64,000 nucleotides of DNA, from NCBI GenBank assembly GCA_030562215.1, contig JAUPFL010000002.1:62001-126000 (forward strand). Reading direction: 5' to 3'. Position numbers and translations under genes: made by a program. The notes under the pieces were generated by a model. The model ran no database searches. It saw only the letters and a program-made list of their open reading frames with translations, and was not told where the DNA came from. Below, in pieces: positions 38,534 to 47,046 of the stretch. The first letter of the stretch is position 1. Each line of letters begins with the position of its first letter. Source of the stretch: Peribacillus frigoritolerans (GTDB lineage: Bacteria > Bacillota > Bacilli > Bacillales > DSM-1321).

Positions 38534-38581
38534 GAAAAAACCTAATTTCTCATTTAATGCTAAGAAATTAGGTTTTTTAAT
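38534..38581 (+). terminator. Terminator after dinB-like gene
   Basis: AAAACCTAATTTCT and AAGAAATTAGGTTTTTT form a long A/T-rich stem with a T run. Confidence 0.85.
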
Positions 38582-38809
38582 AAGGAACACAAAAATGATC
38601 GATCTTTTTTATAAAAGAATAATTCAATTTAATAGTATAAGGGCATGTTTTGATTTATCTTTTTCAAAACATGCTCTTTTATTTATCCATTTATCAAGGT
38701 TTCTTGTATTAATTTGATCAGACTTGTTTCAAAGCTACATCTTTATAAATTAACAAAAATTACCTGCCTTAGTTATAATAGATGGAAATAGAAAAAAGGT
38801 GGATATTAT

Positions 38810-39648
38810 ATGAAATTATCAATACTTGTAGATAATAATACATTGATTGATCGCTACTTCTTCGGAGAACCAGCACTTTCTTTTTTATTGAAGAGGGTAA
38901 TAAACGGATTTTATTTGATACTGGATACTCTGATGCTTTTATAAAAAATGCAGAGAAGATGAGAATTGATCTAAGGGACTTAGATTGGGTTGCCTTATCA
39001 CACGGACATGTCGATCATACATGGGGAGTCACGCATTTAATTAGGTTGCATATGGAAGCAAAAGGTGAGCTCATAATACATAATACGCCTACAATCATTG
39101 GTCATCCTTTAGTTTTTGAAAGCAAATTACTGGATTCAGTAGGTGAGATAGGAAGTATCTTATCTTACAATAAATTAAGCAGACATTTCCCTATTCACTT
39201 ATCTAAACAACCATTTTGGCTGACAGATAAATTAGTGTTTTTAGGTGAAATTAAGAGAAAATTTGATTTTGAAGGTAAAGAAGTTATCGGAAAAGTTGCT
39301 ACTACAAAAGAAGAATTTGACGATTATGTTTTTGATGATACTGCATTAGTATATAAATCATCTGAAGGGCTAGTTATTATGGTAGGATGTGCTCATTCTG
39401 GAATATGTAACATTATTGAATATGCTAAAGAAGTATGTGAGGAAGAAAGAATAGTAGATGTCATAGGAGGATTTCACTTATTGAATCCATCAAATTTTCA
39501 ATTAGAGAACACTGTAAAGTATATAAAAGAACTTAGACCCAATAAGCTTCACGCTTCTCATTGTACAGATTTACATTCTAAGATAGCTCTATCCACAGTT
39601 GCTGATATAGAGGAAGTGGGAGTAGGTTTACAACTAGAATATTTCTAG
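38810..39648 (+). CDS. MBL-fold hydrolase, 7,8-dihydropterin synthase-like group, one single-base shift
   Basis: AAAGGTGG precedes ATG 38810. The N-terminus MKLSILVDNNTLIDRYFFGE joins, after restoring one T in 38881-38886, to IEEGNKRILFDTGYSDAF. Metal ligands are in ALSHGHVDHTWG, VGCAHSGICN and HASHCTD. These fit the group annotated as 7,8-dihydropterin-6-methyl-4-(beta-D-ribofuranosyl)-aminobenzene-5'-phosphate synthase-like. About 280 residues. The substrate in Bacillus is unknown. Confidence 0.85.
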
Positions 39649-39794
39649 ATCAATTATATAGGTCCCTAGAACGCTGATTATGGTAATTAAGGTTTTACAT
39701 ATAACTGTTTGATCATTAAAGATCTAGTTTTAAAATCAAGTCGTACCATTTTGAATAAAGTTTAATCGTTTATACAAATGATAAACCGAAATCA

Positions 39795-39850
39795 ATACTT
39801 GATTTTGGTTTTCCTTAATGAACTATCGGGGCAGGATAGTTCAAGACAAC
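39795..39850 (+). repeat. Intergenic repeat with a different hairpin
   Basis: The hairpin AAACCGAAATCAA/TTGATTTTGGTTT is unlike other copies, yet it is followed by the same tail and box: CCTTAATGAACTATCGGGGC then AGGATAGTTCAAGA. The 390 bp between the MBL and LURP genes otherwise hold a short frame (39849-39917, ending IADFKKGKLVKDK) that may be a gene remnant. Confidence 0.65.
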
Positions 39851-40041
39851 AATTGGGCCAGATTGCGAAGGAAGAATTGCAGATTTTAAAAAAGGTAAAT
39901 TAGTTAAGGATAAATAGTGGTGAACCGAAAAGAAGGCGCTTTTCAGTGGAACTATTATTTGGAATTTAATGCATAAGATTGGAACCAATGGCCATTTCAA
40001 ACGTAAGTAATGTAAAAGGCTTAAGGTTGGGAGGCATAAGT

Positions 40042-40539
40042 ATGAGGCAGCTTTATATAAAGCAGAAAGTATTCAGTCTTAGCGGGAAATTTACAGTAAA
40101 GGATCAGCAGGAGAAGGATATATATTACGTGGAGGGAAGTTTTATGCAAGTTCCAAAGACTTTCTCCATTATGAATACAGCAAGAGATGAAGTAGCACTC
40201 ATTACGAAAAAGGTGTTCAGCTTTTTACCAAAGTTTTTGGTTGAGGTGAATGGTCGAGAGGTATTAACAATAAAGAAGGAATTTTCCTTCGTAAAAGCAC
40301 GATATACAATGGATGCGGCAGGCATTGAAGTACATGGTAATTGGTGGGATATGGATTTTCAAGTTTTACAGCATGGTAAAATCGTAGGTAAAGTGGGCAA
40401 AGAGTGGTTCACTTGGGGCGATAGCTACAAGGTTCAAATAATAGATGAAGAGATGGAAACCATTATTATTGCACTCGTTGTTGCAATTGATTGTGTGAAG
40501 GCTGATCAAGCAGCTGCTTCCTCAGCAGCGTCGATTTAA
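40042..40539 (+). CDS. LURP-one-related (Tubby-like fold) protein
   Basis: ATG 40042 follows GGGAGGC. The 165-residue product starts MRQLYIKQKVFSLSGKFTVK and contains VEGSFMQVPKTFSI, VEVNGREVLTIKKEFSF and WFTWGDSYKVQIIDEEME, the strand pattern of LURP-one/YxjI proteins. The function is unknown. It is intact. Confidence 0.85.
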   Translation: MRQLYIKQKVFSLSGKFTVKDQQEKDIYYVEGSFMQVPKTFSIMNTARDEVALITKKVFSFLPKFLVEVNGREVLTIKKEFSFVKARYTMDAAGIEVHGNWWDMDFQVLQHGKIVGKVGKEWFTWGDSYKVQIIDEEMETIIIALVVAIDCVKADQAAASSAASI

Positions 40540-40660
40540 AGTAGAAGTGTAAAATTAAAAGTTTTTAAAAAATCACTGCTTGAATAGGTGCGGTGAACCA
40601 TATCATAAATAAATGACAATGCTATTTGGTTAAAAAAGGTAAAAACCTTGTTGGACTAAA

Positions 40661-40738
40661 AGTGCGTTCGTTCAATAATACAGGTTGCTGAGGCAGCCTT
40701 TTTCTTATGGCACAAAAGGGGCGGGTTCGTTCAAATAG
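40661..40738 (+). repeat. Intergenic box-hairpin-box repeat, clearest full copy
   Basis: The 5' box is AGTGCGTTCGTTCAATAATA, the hairpin is CAGGTTGCTGAGGCAGCCTT, the tail is TTTCTTATGGCACAAAA, and the 3' box is GGGGCGGGTTCGTTCAAATA. The 5' and 3' boxes are direct repeats of each other (GTTCGTTCAA shared). The rest of 40540-40866 holds nothing that I recognise. Confidence 0.85.
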
Positions 40739-40866
40739 AGGAACTTACCTATAAAGGGAAGGATTTTGGACGATGAATAAAAAAGAAAATGAGCTCTAAA
40801 AGTGAAATTTTTGAAATTGGTCAAACTAGTGGTATCGATTGATCATTGAAATATTTATAAAAAATG

Positions 40867-40917
40867 TTGACAAAGTCCACTAATGACAATAAAGTATTAG
40901 TGGATAAAGTCCACTAA
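40867..40917 (+). promoter_or_regulatory. Promoter with overlapping MarR operator
   Basis: TTGACA (40867) and TAAAGT (40890) are 17 bp apart. TCCACTAA at 40876 lies in the spacer, and TTAGTGGA-TAAAG-TCCACTAA (perfect 8-bp arms) lies just after the -10 region at 40897-40917. This arrangement predicts autorepression of the MarR gene that follows. Confidence 0.75.
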
Positions 40918-40931
40918 AAAGGAAGTCAATA

Positions 40932-41390
40932 ATGAATATAAATAAAAATACCATTGCTGATATCCGGCAATTCAACAGATTTTATACGAATATACTTGGT
41001 GTATTGGATAAGCATATTTTGGATACAGGATATTCTTTCACTGAGGCACGGGTAATTTTAGAAATCGGTTTGATGGAGCAGTGTATCGCAAACAATTTAG
41101 TTGATAAACTGGAAATTGATCGCAGCTATATGAGCAGAATAATTAACAAGTTAAGAAAAGATGGACTGGTTATGAAGGAAAACTCGACCTTGGATAACAG
41201 AACGATTCTGATTCGGCTGACTCCTGAAGGGATGACTGTTTTTAACCAGCTTAATGATAGATCTGATGAACAATTAGTGAGGTTATTCCAAGGATTATCA
41301 CAAAATGAAATAAAAGAAATCCATGCTTCTATGATGTTCATTCAGAAGAAATTGGATGGTTTGGGGAGATTAAAGGATGATACGTTTTGA
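40932..41390 (+). CDS. MarR-family transcriptional regulator
   Basis: Intact, 152 residues. The winged helix is visible as NNLVDKLEIDRSYMSRIINK then KLRKDGLVMKENSTLDNRTI (DxRxx wing). It overlaps the following gene by 14 nt. The inverted repeat in its promoter suggests autorepression and control of the adjoining enzyme. Confidence 0.9.
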   Translation: MNINKNTIADIRQFNRFYTNILGVLDKHILDTGYSFTEARVILEIGLMEQCIANNLVDKLEIDRSYMSRIINKLRKDGLVMKENSTLDNRTILIRLTPEGMTVFNQLNDRSDEQLVRLFQGLSQNEIKEIHASMMFIQKKLDGLGRLKDDTF

Positions 41391-42452
41391 AAATGATTAT
41401 ACAGAAGGTGCTCATAAGCGAATTCTGAAACGATTAATAGAAACCAATGAAGAACAAACACCCGGATATGGAGTGGATGAACACTGTGAAAAAGCGAGAG
41501 CTTACATTCGAAAAGAGTGTGATGCCGCGAATGCGGATATACACTTTTTAGTCGGAGGAACACAAACGAATACAACTATTATCGCTTCAATTTTGCGGCC
41601 GCATCAAGGGGCTGTTGCTGCAATTACCGGTCATATCGCGGTGCATGAAACAGGGGCAATTGAAGCCACTGGTCATAAAGTGCTTACTTTGCCGAGCGAT
41701 GATGGAAAAATTCAAGCTGAACAAGTGAAAGAATTATATGATGCTCACTGGAATGATGTTACTCATGAGCATATGGTACAGCCAGGTTTGGTTTACATTT
41801 CTAACCCTACAGAAAATGGAACGACTTATAGTAAAGCCGAATTGGAAGCGTTAAGTAGAGTTTGCCGGGAATGTGGTTTGCCATTGGTATTGGATGGCGC
41901 TAGATTAGGATATGGCTTGGCTTCGAAAGACAGCGATTTAACCTTGGCGGATGTTGCAAGGCTATGTGATGTGTTCTATATAGGGGGAACGAAAGTTGGG
42001 GCAATGTTTGGTGAAGCGGCAGTCATCATGAATGATGCCCTGAAAAAGGACTTCCGCTATTTCATCAAGCAAAAGGGAGGAATGCTGGCTAAAGGGAGAC
42101 TTTTGGGGATCCAGTTTGAAACATTATTTGAAGATGGCTTATACCATGAAATTTCTAAACATGCCGTGGAAATGTCAATGATGATTCGAGAAGCATTTGT
42201 TGAAAGTGGATATTCATTACGATATGATTCCACATCAAATCAGCAATTTCCCATCTTGCCGGAAGATGTAATTTTGGAATTAGGCAAAAAATATTCATTC
42301 TCCTTCTGGGAAAAAGTCGATGCTACACACAGTGCTGTGAGATTTTGTACCAGTTGGGCTACGAAAAAGAACATGTTGACATGCTGGTAGAGGATATCAA
42401 GGCAACAAAAGGAGAAAAAAATGGCCACGATAGAGTTACATTTAGAGAATAA
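41377..42452 (+). CDS. Threonine aldolase-like PLP lyase, C-terminal single-base shift
   Basis: The fold-type I beta-eliminating lyase family is shown by FENDYTEGAHKRILKRLIET, FLVGGTQTNTTIIASILRPH, LVYISNPTENGTTY, LPLVLDGARLGYGL and the PLP lysine in YIGGTKVGAMFGE. A G missing near 42363 cuts the raw frame at 42390. Restored it ends SWATEKEHVDMLVEDIKATK then GEKNGHDRVTFRE. About 358 residues. It probably cleaves L-threonine or another beta-hydroxy amino acid. Confidence 0.88.
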
Positions 42453-42508
42453 CACCTAACGTTAAAAAGGACTTCTTAGCTATTAACTGGTCTGTATCAT
42501 GTGAATAA

Positions 42509-42578
42509 TACTACTTCAATAAGGGAGTTGCTTCGGCAGCTCCTTTTCTAATGGATGTAATGCCAGGGTAGTTCAACA
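42509..42578 (+). repeat. Intergenic box-hairpin-box repeat copy
   Basis: CTACTTCAATAAGGGAGTTG, CTTCGGCAGCTCCTTTTCTA then ATGGATGTAATGCCAGGGTA and GTTCAACAG. The 3' box is diverged. Confidence 0.7.
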
Positions 42579-42626
42579 GTGCTGTTAGATCTTTGGTCAA
42601 CGAATGGGCTAGATAATAGGATTTAG

Positions 42627-43035
42627 GTGAAATGCAGGAGATGTTTTGGAGGGGTATTTTACCTTTTCCCTGGCTGTGGACAAGAACACGGCGAAACCAT
42701 TCATAATGCATTATTAAGAGAGTGTATTGAAGAGGTTGGAAAAAGAAGTGGAAATTGGAGAGCTGCTTCATATTCGTGAGTATATAGGAAAAAACCACGA
42801 GCATTCTTCATTCAATTTTAATGTTCACCAAGTTGAATACTATTTTGTTTGCAACCTGGTAATTGAGAAGAATTATAAATCGCCTACCAATCCAGATAGT
42901 CACCAAGTAGGGGTAGAATGGATACATATTAATGATTTACTTCAGTATAGGATATATCCTAAAGAACTAAGGAAATATATCATACAGCATGTTAATAATC
43001 TAAAGTCTCCAGTTTATTTAGGGGATATTAATTGA
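42627..43035 (+). CDS. Nudix hydrolase, apparently 5'-truncated, one single-base shift
   Basis: The Nudix box is clear: [20 protein letters not shown] then [18 protein letters not shown]. An extra A in run 42740-42744 breaks it. The C-terminal half ([20 protein letters not shown]) is intact. Only about 12 residues precede the FPG motif where family members have 30-40, and a repeat copy ends 50 bp upstream. The N-terminus may have been lost at the repeat. The GTG start at 42627 is weak. Confidence 0.6.
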
Positions 43036-43039
43036 AATC

Positions 43040-43072
43040 TTGTTCAACAAACCGGCGCGATGCTTTAATAAG
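43040..43072 (+). repeat. Intergenic repeat, decayed 3' box
   Basis: TTGTTCAACAAACCGGCGCG then ATGCTTTAATAAG resembles the 37788 copy. Confidence 0.45.
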
Positions 43073-43106
43073 ATCATTGCTTAATCAGCCTACATATTGA
43101 ATAAAT

Positions 43107-43144
43107 AAAGCCATATTCTTTCGTAAAAGAATATGGCTATTTAA
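43107..43144 (+). terminator. Terminator before the two-component operon
   Basis: AGCCATATTCTT and AAGAATATGGCT are perfectly complementary around TCGTAA. Confidence 0.75.
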
Positions 43145-43330
43145 ATTGATTCCGTAGTTTAGAAAGATCGCTTTGCAGGATTACCTTTAGCGAGAATCAT
43201 CGCCGGAAGCAAATCATTCTCCTATTAAACTCGTCATAATACACTATTTTCATCGTATTCCATCTGTAGTATCTTTGTTTGACAGAATACATAAATGGGG
43301 ACAGTCCCACACAAAAGGAGGTCTTCCAAA

Positions 43331-44031
43331 ATGAATAAAGAATCAGTACTGATCGTGGAAGACGAAGAAAAGATCTTAAGACTGCTTGAATTGGAGCTTG
43401 AAATCGAAGGCTACCAAGTCGGAAAGGCAATGGACGGCAAGGAAGCCCTTGAAGCGTATCGATCAAAAAAGTGGGATTTGATCTTATTGGATGTGATGCT
43501 TCCGGGCATAAGCGGGATCGAGCTGCTTCGGAAAATTCGAACGAAAAATAGTTTCACTCCTGTCATCCTATTAACGGCAAAAGGCTCGGTTGAAGATAAA
43601 GTTTCCGGTCTTGATCTCGGCGCGAATGACTATATCACTAAACCTTTCCAAATTGAGGAATTGCTTGCCCGAATTCGCGCGGTTTTAAGAATGCGGCCTG
43701 CTGCACCTTTGATGGAAACTGAAATCGATGGATGGCTAAATACTGCTGATTTAAAAGTGAATGTCAAAACACGCGAAGTCATCAGGGGGATAGTCAAATT
43801 GAACTGACGCCAAAGGAGTATGATCTACTTCTTTATTTACTGAAGAATAAGCGTCAAGTGCTAAGCCGTGATCAAATTCTGGAAGCGGTTTGGGGGTATG
43901 ATTTCCATGGAGAAACAAACGTGGTGGATGTATATATCCGATATGTTCGCAAAAAGCTCGAACATGGATTTGAAACGCCGCTTATTCATACCGTAAGGGG
44001 CGTTGGCTACGTCATGAAGGATGCAAAATGA
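43331..44031 (+). CDS. OmpR-type response regulator, one single-base shift
   Basis: AAAGGAGG precedes ATG 43331. The receiver domain has EDEEK (acidic pocket), the phospho-Asp in LILLDVMLPG, and the Lys in ITKPFQIEELLARI. A G missing in 43785-43789 precedes the winged-helix effector (IELTPKEYDLLLYLLKNKRQ.. VVDVYIRYVRKKL.. HTVRGVGYVMK). About 233 residues. ATGA overlap with the kinase gene. Confidence 0.93.
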
Positions 44032-45369
44032 GACTACGCAAGAAAATAAATTTATATACAGCGGTGTTATTCATTTTCCTGCTCCTATTGATGAATGTTT
44101 CCATTTATTTTGTTTTCAGTAACCTGATGATGGTGAATGAACTTAATCGTGCGAAAGCGGAGACAGGGAAAATTGCCTTTGATGTTAGTAAAAATGTTAA
44201 TAATATATCTCCCAATGATTTACTTCGAGCCTATCTGCCAATAGATGGCATGATTGGTATTGTAAACGAAGGTCAACGAAAAGGAACAGCTGTTACATCC
44301 AATTCTGAAAAACAATTAAGCGATCGAAATAGCAGCTTTTACCCTGGTGAGAAGAGCGAGATCATCACTTATCATCAGAAAAAATATGTATTCGTTTCAA
44401 ACCCGATCGTTTGGGGGATGGAAGTGTAGTTAATCTTCAAATCACCAAAAGCATTTCAGCAACCGAAGAAATGCTCGCTGTTCTGCGCATCGTATTAATA
44501 GCTGTAACCATCATTGCCATGATACCTGTTCTGGTATCAAGCACTATTCTTAGTAACTTCATCGCCCGTCCGATTCGATCGATGATTGATACGATGAAGG
44601 AGATTCAAACAAGCGGCCAATTTAAGCGACTTAGCCTAGAAGAAAAATCAAAAGATGAACTTGTGGAAATGGGAAAAACCTTTAATCACATGATCGATTT
44701 GCTGCAAGCCAACTTCGAAAAACAGGAGCAATTCGTATCGAATGCTTCACATGAATTAAAAACACCGCTAACTGTCATCGAAAGCTATGCAAGCCTTTTG
44801 AAAAGAAAAGGGATGGAGCGACCTGATTTGTTTGATGAATCAATAGAGGCCATTCATTCTGAAGCCATTAGAATGAGAGAGATGACAGAGCAAATGCTCC
44901 TGCTTGCAAAGCATCAGGAAAAATGGAATATAGAGAAAGAAAACGTCAATCTGACCGATATCATGGCAGAGTTAGCGAAAGTATATAAAAATGCGTACAA
45001 TCGGACAGTCGAGATTTATAGTGGAGATGCAATTGAAGCAGTGACGGACGTTCAAAAGTTAAAACAGCTTTTGTTTATTTTTTAGACAATGCAAGAAAGT
45101 ATAGTGATGAGCTAATCTCCGTCTACATAGGACAAACAAGTAATGAAGCATATATCCGCATCGAAGACAGAGGGGATGGAATTCCAAAGGCTGAATTGCC
45201 AAAAGTGTTCGATCGCTTTTATCGTGTAGATGAAGCAAGAAACAGAAAGCAAGGCGGATCAGGATTGGGGCTTTCCATGGCAAAGGAAATTGCTGATGCA
45301 ATAGATGTGCGGATTGAAATGGATAGTCTCGAAGGCAGGGGAACAATCGTTACTCTTTTATTTAATTAA
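44028..45369 (+). CDS. Sensor histidine kinase, two single-base shifts
   Basis: Two membrane helices flank an extracellular domain of about 120 residues. HAMP lies around SNFIARPIRSMIDTMKEI, and the phospho-acceptor H-box is NASHELKTPLTVIESY. G-box GSGLGLSMAK lies near the end. Shifts: a G in 44413-44417 and a T in 45078-45083 (rebuilt N-box LDNARKYSD). About 448 residues. It pairs with the preceding regulator and is followed by a PepSY protein that may be its extracellular modulator. Confidence 0.92.
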
Positions 45370-45397
45370 GCCAGAATGACGTTGGATGGGGGATACG

Positions 45398-46131
45398 ATG
45401 AAGATTAGAAAAGTGCTGATAACTGCCGGATCGACTCTCGTTTTTGGTCTGCTATCATTCGTCGGATTTCAATGGTGGGCTCCATCATTATCCGCGGAAA
45501 GTTTGACGAAAGAAGAAGTGAACCAGACAGCAAAGGATAAATTTCCTGGAACCATTATAAAGACAACGAAAAGTGAAGGCGAAGAATATCAGATTGAAAT
45601 GCAGCTTGAAACCGGGGTATATCAAATTAGGATGGATGCGAAAAGCGGGGAAGTTCGTTCTATAAAAAAGAAACCATTGGTCATGCAGCTGAAGAAACGG
45701 CGGAAAAAATACCCCGAAAGCAACTGACCCAAAATGAAATAAAGGAACGTATTTCCTCACAAGGTGACCTGGAACAAATCGATTTTGTGCAGGAGAAAGA
45801 CAACTCCTTTTATAAAGCAGTGGTAAATAAGAATAACGAAAAAATCACCTTAATACTCGACCCATATACAGGAGCTATAATTGACTCGACAATGGTGGCA
45901 GATAGTATCATTACAGAAAAAGAAGCAATTGCGATTGCCGAAAAACATGTAAAAGGAACAGGTGACGATACAGAATTTTATCAACCTTCAGATCAGACAC
46001 CTTATTATTTGGTCGAAGTTGAATTAGAGGACGATCGAGACGCAGTCGTTCAAGTGGACGGTTACACAAAAGAAGTAAAAACAATCACATGGGAAGATGA
46101 TGAAGAGCACGATAATGATGGCCCTGAATAA
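45398..46131 (+). CDS. PepSY-domain membrane-anchored protein, one single-base shift
   Basis: ATG 45398 follows GATGGGGG. One N-terminal membrane helix (VLITAGSTLVFGLLSFVGFQ) is followed by two PepSY repeats (about 45-95 and 165-215: LTKEEVNQTAKDKFPGTIIK.. ITEKEAIAIAEKHVKGTGDD.. YLVEVELEDDRDAVVQVDGY). An A missing near 45672 separates them. About 245 residues, with an acidic C-terminus EDDEEHDNDGPE. PepSY domains often inhibit or sense peptidases, and the co-located kinase suggests signal modulation. Confidence 0.85.
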
Positions 46132-46154
46132 AATAGTGGCTCAATTAAATATAT

Positions 46155-46203
46155 CAAAAAAGGGTGATGCATACTAGCTGTCTAATATGCATCACCCTTT
46201 TTG
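46155..46203 (+). terminator. Terminator of the two-component operon
   Basis: AAAAAGGGTGATGCATA and TATGCATCACCCTTTTT form a strong stem. The 230 bp from here to the carbonic anhydrase hold no convincing gene. Confidence 0.9.
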
Positions 46204-46431
46204 GCTTCGGTGGGTAAGAAAAATGCAAAAGAAAAGAGAAGGAACTGTAATAATTCTCACCAATTTCTAATCCTTCTATCATTTAACTCTAATTTAATAT
46301 CTCTAACATGGAATAAAGCACCAATGATAAAACAGGGCCAAATAAGTTGGGTGGATGAAAGGCATCTGGATTATTGTACATACATATTTCAACACCTTAA
46401 CAAAGATTTGTAAGAGAAAGGGGAATAAGTA

Positions 46432-47046
46432 ATGTCAGTTATTTCTAGCATTCTGGATTACAACAAGACGTTTGTCGATCAAAACAAATATGAAAGGTTT
46501 CAAACGACAAAGTATCCAGATAAAAAGATCGTCATCATAACGTGCATGGATACCCGTCTGTTGGAATTGCTTCCAAAGGCGATGGGGTTAAGAAATGGAG
46601 ATGCGAAAATCATTAAAAACGCTGGAGCTATTGTTTCCCATCCCTTTGGCAGCATTATGCGCAGTATCCTTGTCGCCATTTATGAGCTAAAAGTGGAGGA
46701 AGTGTGTGTGATCGGACATCACGGTTGCGGTATGGTGGGGCTTCAATCCTCTTCACTGCTTGATGCCGCAAAGCAGAAGAAAGTCAGTCAGGAGCAAATT
46801 GATATTCTTACAAACTCTGGTATTGATTTATCAAAGTGGCTGACAGGTTTTCAATGCGTTGAGGAGAGTGTAAGGAATAGTGTCAGTTTGATCAAAAACC
46901 ACCCATTATTACCGGATTCCATTGCCGTTCACGGTATGGTCATCCATCCCGAAACGGGTAAACTGGATCGAATCATAGATGGATATAGCAACATTGTCAG
47001 CAAGGACGAAATGCATACTTCAATAAAAGAAGGAGCGATAAAATGA
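46432..47046 (+). CDS. Beta-class carbonic anhydrase
   Basis: An intact 204-residue protein with zinc ligands in IITCMDTRL (Cys, Asp-Arg dyad) and VIGHHGCGM (His, Cys). It resembles YtiB-type enzymes of Bacillus. It overlaps the SulP gene, implying a bicarbonate-related transport unit. An AAAGGGGAA site lies upstream. Confidence 0.92.
   Translation: MSVISSILDYNKTFVDQNKYERFQTTKYPDKKIVIITCMDTRLLELLPKAMGLRNGDAKIIKNAGAIVSHPFGSIMRSILVAIYELKVEEVCVIGHHGCGMVGLQSSSLLDAAKQKKVSQEQIDILTNSGIDLSKWLTGFQCVEESVRNSVSLIKNHPLLPDSIAVHGMVIHPETGKLDRIIDGYSNIVSKDEMHTSIKEGAIK

Noticed and set aside
26819-43072. Classical integron with attC sites
   Set aside because: The boxes lack the GTTRRRY core and its inverse partner, the element is a terminator-like hairpin, and no integrase gene is visible in the window. 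A cassette-like origin by another mechanism remains open.
46201-46413. ORF of 70 codons after the PepSY terminator
   Set aside because: Begins inside the terminator hairpin without a ribosome binding site; protein-like character is weak.
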